From assembly GCA_016844485.1 (NCBI GenBank), contig JAENIZ010000038.1, positions 1-15,738 of the forward strand: a stretch of 15,738 nt of DNA, in the 5' to 3' direction. Under the pieces are notes generated by a model. The model saw only the letters and a list, made by a program, of their open reading frames with translations, made no database searches and was not told the origin of the DNA. Of the stretch, positions 13,177 through 15,738 are shown piece after piece. This DNA comes from Gammaproteobacteria bacterium (GTDB lineage Bacteria; Pseudomonadota; Gammaproteobacteria; Eutrophobiales; Eutrophobiaceae). The translations under genes and the position numbers were made by a program. Each line of letters starts with the position of its first letter. The first letter of the stretch is position 1.

Positions 13177-15396
13177 CTAGCGATCCTCGATGATGCGAAG
13201 TTCGCTGTCAGTCTGGCGGAGGCGAAGCGAAATTGCGCGTGCAATTCGCGCAAAAACGCGCACACCTAGTACGGCATCATTGTAGACGTGCGAATTGAAC
13301 TCTCGCCTGGAGAGCACATAAAGATCACAATCAGTCTTGGCCTCGGCATCGGCAGAACGGCGACCCCGGTCGAGAAACGCCATCTCACCGAAAAAGTCAC
13401 CTTGTCCGAAGGTGGCCAGATGATGGCGCTTGCCCCCTTTAAGCGGGAGCAATATACGCACAATTCCGCGACGGATGAGAAAGGTTTCATCACCTTCGTC
13501 ACCACGACTGAATACTTTCTCTCCGATGTGCACTGTCCGCTCCTTCACGCATTGGCGCAATTTATCGAGTACGCTATCGTCGAATCCGTGTAACAATTCG
13601 ATCTGATTCAGATCAAGTGCACCCTCTTCCTTGTTCTGGGTCCAGCCGGCTGCTTCAAGGATACGGTTCTCTATCCACTCAAGGGCTTCATCCCGGATCT
13701 CGAAGATACGAATTCCACTGCCTTCTCCTCCGAACAAACCGACACGGACCATGTAACGGTACAGATCCTGACGATTAGGCAGGCTGGATGGCATACCACT
13801 GAAAAGAAGCTCACCGCCACGTTCCTGAAGCCGGTCCTTCATCTGTGTAAAAAAATGTGCGGCTGTGTAGTCTATGGATTGTACCCGGCGCATATCAAGG
13901 AGCAGCCATTTTCGTGTCTTCAGATCGGATTCCATTTCCATATATAACTGGTCAGTCGTACCGAAAAACAGATTTCCCTGCAGCTCATAAACGGCGGCCT
14001 CATCGCCGTGTTCCTGCAGGATTGCGCGTTCCGATTCGAGGCGGTGAGTCTTGGATGAGATTTCCTTGAGTGAAACCCGTCGTCGCAAAACTGACCCGCG
14101 AATCTGATCGCGGATAAACAGCAATATGGCAAGTCCGATACCTGTGGCAGAGGCCGCGATCAGCCCCACCGTCTCAGCCACGATGACAACAACGGCAATG
14201 ACTGTGAAGTCCAGGCGTGTCTCGGCGTGTTGCAGTAACCGGAATGCATGCCAGTCGAACATGCGGAAGGCCACGACCAGCAGGATTCCGGCCAGTGCCC
14301 CGATCGGCACCCAGGCGATCAATGGAGCAAGGGCGAGAATTGCGAGCACCACCAACACACCCTCGGCGACACCCGATTGCATTCTGCGCCCACCGCTTGT
14401 CACATTGACCAGCGTCGGCCCCATCGTACCGGCGCCGGCCATACCACCCACGGCGAATGAGGCCAGATTGGCAATTCCCTGACCAAATAATTCGCGGTTA
14501 GAGTTATGCCGGCTCCTGGTCAGGGCATCCAGCACGACACAGGTTTTGAGCGTATCGATGGAAAGCAGCGCTGATAGGGCTAGTGCGGAGTAAGCAACGA
14601 GGCGCAAGTCCTCCATGCGGATCGCTAATAATGAACTGAAACGCCCACTGACCGTCTGCAGGAAAGAACCTGTCGATCGGATTGGTCCAATCAAGAGCGG
14701 GTTCGCCTCAACAGACAATAGTGATGGCATAAACAGGCCCAGGATGAAATAGCCACCTATGCCAGATAGCAGGCCCAATATAGCGGCTGGTATTTTTCGG
14801 GTGATGCGCGGGGCGAGCAGCATTACGGTAATCGTAATCAGGCCGACGATTATGCCCGGCCACTGCCATAATTCTGGAGATACCAGTCCGTGCATGAGTC
14901 CGGTTTCATTTGGCAAACCAAGCAGTTTCGGAAGCTGGCCGAGCGCAATGATCAGGCCAACACCGGAAAGATAACCGCTCACGACTGGGTAGGGAATGTA
15001 CTTGATGAGACGGCCACCCTTCAGCAGTCCATAGAGCACTTGCAGGAGTGCCGAAAACAGCGCGGTGATGGCCAGCAATCCCGGTATGCGACCGGGCTCC
15101 ACCCCAAGACTGACGAGTCCAACAGCAAGTCCGGCCAGGATCGCGGCGGCAGGTGCACAAGGGGCTGTGATCAGCGCTGGTGTGCCTCCGAACAGGGGTG
15201 CAACCAATCCCAGTGCCGCGGCGCCGATCATTCCAACGAGCGCACCCTGGCCAGCCATGTCTGGCGAGATGGCTGAAAATACAAGTACTCCAAAGGCGAT
15301 GGCTGAAGGCAGGGCGACCAGCATTGATGCCAGTCCTCCCCAAAATTCGTTCGCGAGATTATGGCCCAAAGCGCCTGCTGTAGAGGATGTGTGCAC
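13177..15396 (-). CDS. SulP anion transporter with STAS and cyclic-nucleotide-binding domains
   Basis: This 739-residue protein is built from three parts. Residues about 10-430 are the SulP membrane domain, with PSAIAFGVLVF in the first segments, a Pro/Ala-rich TAPCAPAAAIL, and SYSALALSALLSIDTLKT-like helices further on. A STAS domain follows (about 455-575; AVYELQGNLFFGTTDQL, then LLLDMRRVQSIDYTA). A C-terminal cNMP-binding domain (about 597-725) has the phosphate cassette FGEMAFLDRGRRSADAEA with the glutamate and arginine that contact cAMP/cGMP. SulP proteins take up sulfate, bicarbonate or other anions; the ion cannot be told. The added domain suggests gating by a second messenger. The start is a GTG at 15396 with a weak ribosome-binding site, so the exact start is uncertain. 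The 145-base spacer to the MgtC gene has no minus-strand terminator, so co-transcription is possible. Confidence 0.9.
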   Translation of the reverse strand: MHTSSTAGALGHNLANEFWGGLASMLVALPSAIAFGVLVFSAISPDMAGQGALVGMIGAAALGLVAPLFGGTPALITAPCAPAAAILAGLAVGLVSLGVEPGRIPGLLAITALFSALLQVLYGLLKGGRLIKYIPYPVVSGYLSGVGLIIALGQLPKLLGLPNETGLMHGLVSPELWQWPGIIVGLITITVMLLAPRITRKIPAAILGLLSGIGGYFILGLFMPSLLSVEANPLLIGPIRSTGSFLQTVSGRFSSLLAIRMEDLRLVAYSALALSALLSIDTLKTCVVLDALTRSRHNSNRELFGQGIANLASFAVGGMAGAGTMGPTLVNVTSGGRRMQSGVAEGVLVVLAILALAPLIAWVPIGALAGILLVVAFRMFDWHAFRLLQHAETRLDFTVIAVVVIVAETVGLIAASATGIGLAILLFIRDQIRGSVLRRRVSLKEISSKTHRLESERAILQEHGDEAAVYELQGNLFFGTTDQLYMEMESDLKTRKWLLLDMRRVQSIDYTAAHFFTQMKDRLQERGGELLFSGMPSSLPNRQDLYRYMVRVGLFGGEGSGIRIFEIRDEALEWIENRILEAAGWTQNKEEGALDLNQIELLHGFDDSVLDKLRQCVKERTVHIGEKVFSRGDEGDETFLIRRGIVRILLPLKGGKRHHLATFGQGDFFGEMAFLDRGRRSADAEAKTDCDLYVLSRREFNSHVYNDAVLGVRVFARIARAISLRLRQTDSELRIIEDR

Positions 15397-15489
15397 AGTT
15401 AACTTGTAATAATTTCGAACGCCGGTAACTTTAGTTTATTAGAAACGTATGCTGATTGCATACTGCATTTGCAAGATACTGCAACTTTC

Positions 15490-15503
15490 TTGCTCAGGAT
15501 CAA
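15490..15503 (-). promoter_or_regulatory. FNR/Anr-like box upstream of the SulP-cNMP gene
   Basis: TTGCTCAGGATCAA on the plus strand matches TTGAT-N4-ATCAA at 9 of 10 positions. It is centred 100 bases upstream of the SulP start codon. At the class II distance the -10 would be TGCAGT (15467-15462), a poor match, so the site is less convincing than the two polyphosphate-gene sites. Confidence 0.35.
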
Positions 15504-15664
15504 AGCCACCTGCATGTAACCGATGAAAGCCGGGGATGATGTCTGTCCACTGTTTCAACAATGGGCATTTATATTTATTCCATCAAGTCAGCCTTTCCAC
15601 CGAATTTGACAGCAAATCAAAAATGGCGCATGTAGTACCCTTGTTAATTTGGCGCGCCTTTATA

Positions 15665-15730
15665 CCCGGAGGGTGCGGAGAGATTCGACAATTTCTCCGG
15701 GAGAGAAATTACTCACCACATCCTTGTGGT
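15665..15730. repeat. Paired hairpins at the right edge, repeat-like
   Basis: AATTTCTC (15690-15697) and GAGAAATT (15703-15710) form a perfect 8-bp stem with a 5-base loop. ACCACA (15715-15720) and TGTGGT (15725-15730) form a perfect 6-bp stem with a 4-base loop. CCCGGAG (15665-15671) can instead pair with CTCCGGG (15695-15701), offering an alternative fold. The layout resembles a dispersed intergenic repeat or a structured RNA; it may continue beyond the window. Confidence 0.45.
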
Positions 15731-15738
15731 TCGCCCTA

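Larger units (their letters stand above)
15397..15738. other. Gene-free right end
   Basis: No frame here has both a start and family-like content. Visible are a near-consensus FNR-type site at 15490-15503, a direct repeat ATACTGCA (15460-15467 and 15476-15483), the 8-base palindrome GGCGCGCC near 15651-15658, and two hairpins at 15690-15730. The SulP promoter should lie here, but no convincing -10 stands out. Confidence 0.6.

Noticed and set aside
1..15738. CRISPR arrays, tRNA genes and insertion sequences
   Set aside because: No regularly spaced repeats, no tRNA-like cloverleaf with a T-arm consensus, and no transposase frame with terminal repeats was seen on reading both strands.

Overview
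The window looks like chromosomal DNA of a gammaproteobacterium. The evidence is a TtcA-type tRNA thiolase, a CspA-family protein, a Pseudomonas-type polyphosphate:AMP phosphotransferase, a Rap1a-like periplasmic protein and Anr/FNR-type operator sites. The genus cannot be told from the sequence. There are no tRNA or rRNA genes, CRISPR arrays or recognisable transposases.

Left part (1-5 kb, moderately AT-rich): the 3' part of a geranylgeranyl-reductase-like flavoprotein (+), followed by minus-strand housekeeping genes. In transcription order these are a lipoprotein with its own promoter, a cold-shock protein with a clear terminator, and a run of small membrane protein, Rap1a-like secreted protein and ttcA. 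A terminator overlaps the ttcA stop, and an M50 site-2 protease lies beyond it.

Centre (4.4-11.1 kb): a polyphosphate island. On the minus strand, a SulP N-terminal fragment, a CYTH-like/CHAD protein and a ParA-type ATPase are joined by two 4-base GTGA overlaps, so they look translationally coupled. Divergent to them is pap (two PPK2 domains), and convergent to pap is a ppk1. The ppk1 is split into two frames by an apparent internal deletion that removes the conserved GTGNYNxxTAR-type segment. The ppk1 leader carries a perfect TTGAT-N4-ATCAA box centred at exactly -41.5 from a good -10. The divergent pap/CHAD-ParA region carries a second, near-perfect box. CHAD proteins are known polyphosphate-granule proteins and ParA ATPases position cargo, so the cluster suggests redox-controlled polyphosphate turnover plus a candidate granule-positioning module. 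That last step is inference.

Right part (11.48-15.4 kb): visibly GC-richer. It holds two minus-strand transporter-type genes, a SulP-STAS-cyclic-nucleotide-binding fusion and an MgtC/DUF4010 membrane protein with an unusual soluble insert. Between them is a structured 145-base spacer carrying an orphan plus-strand terminator. The last 342 bases hold no gene, but contain an FNR-like site and two neat hairpins at the edge. A non-coding, partly decayed stretch (11.1-11.48 kb) marks the composition break.
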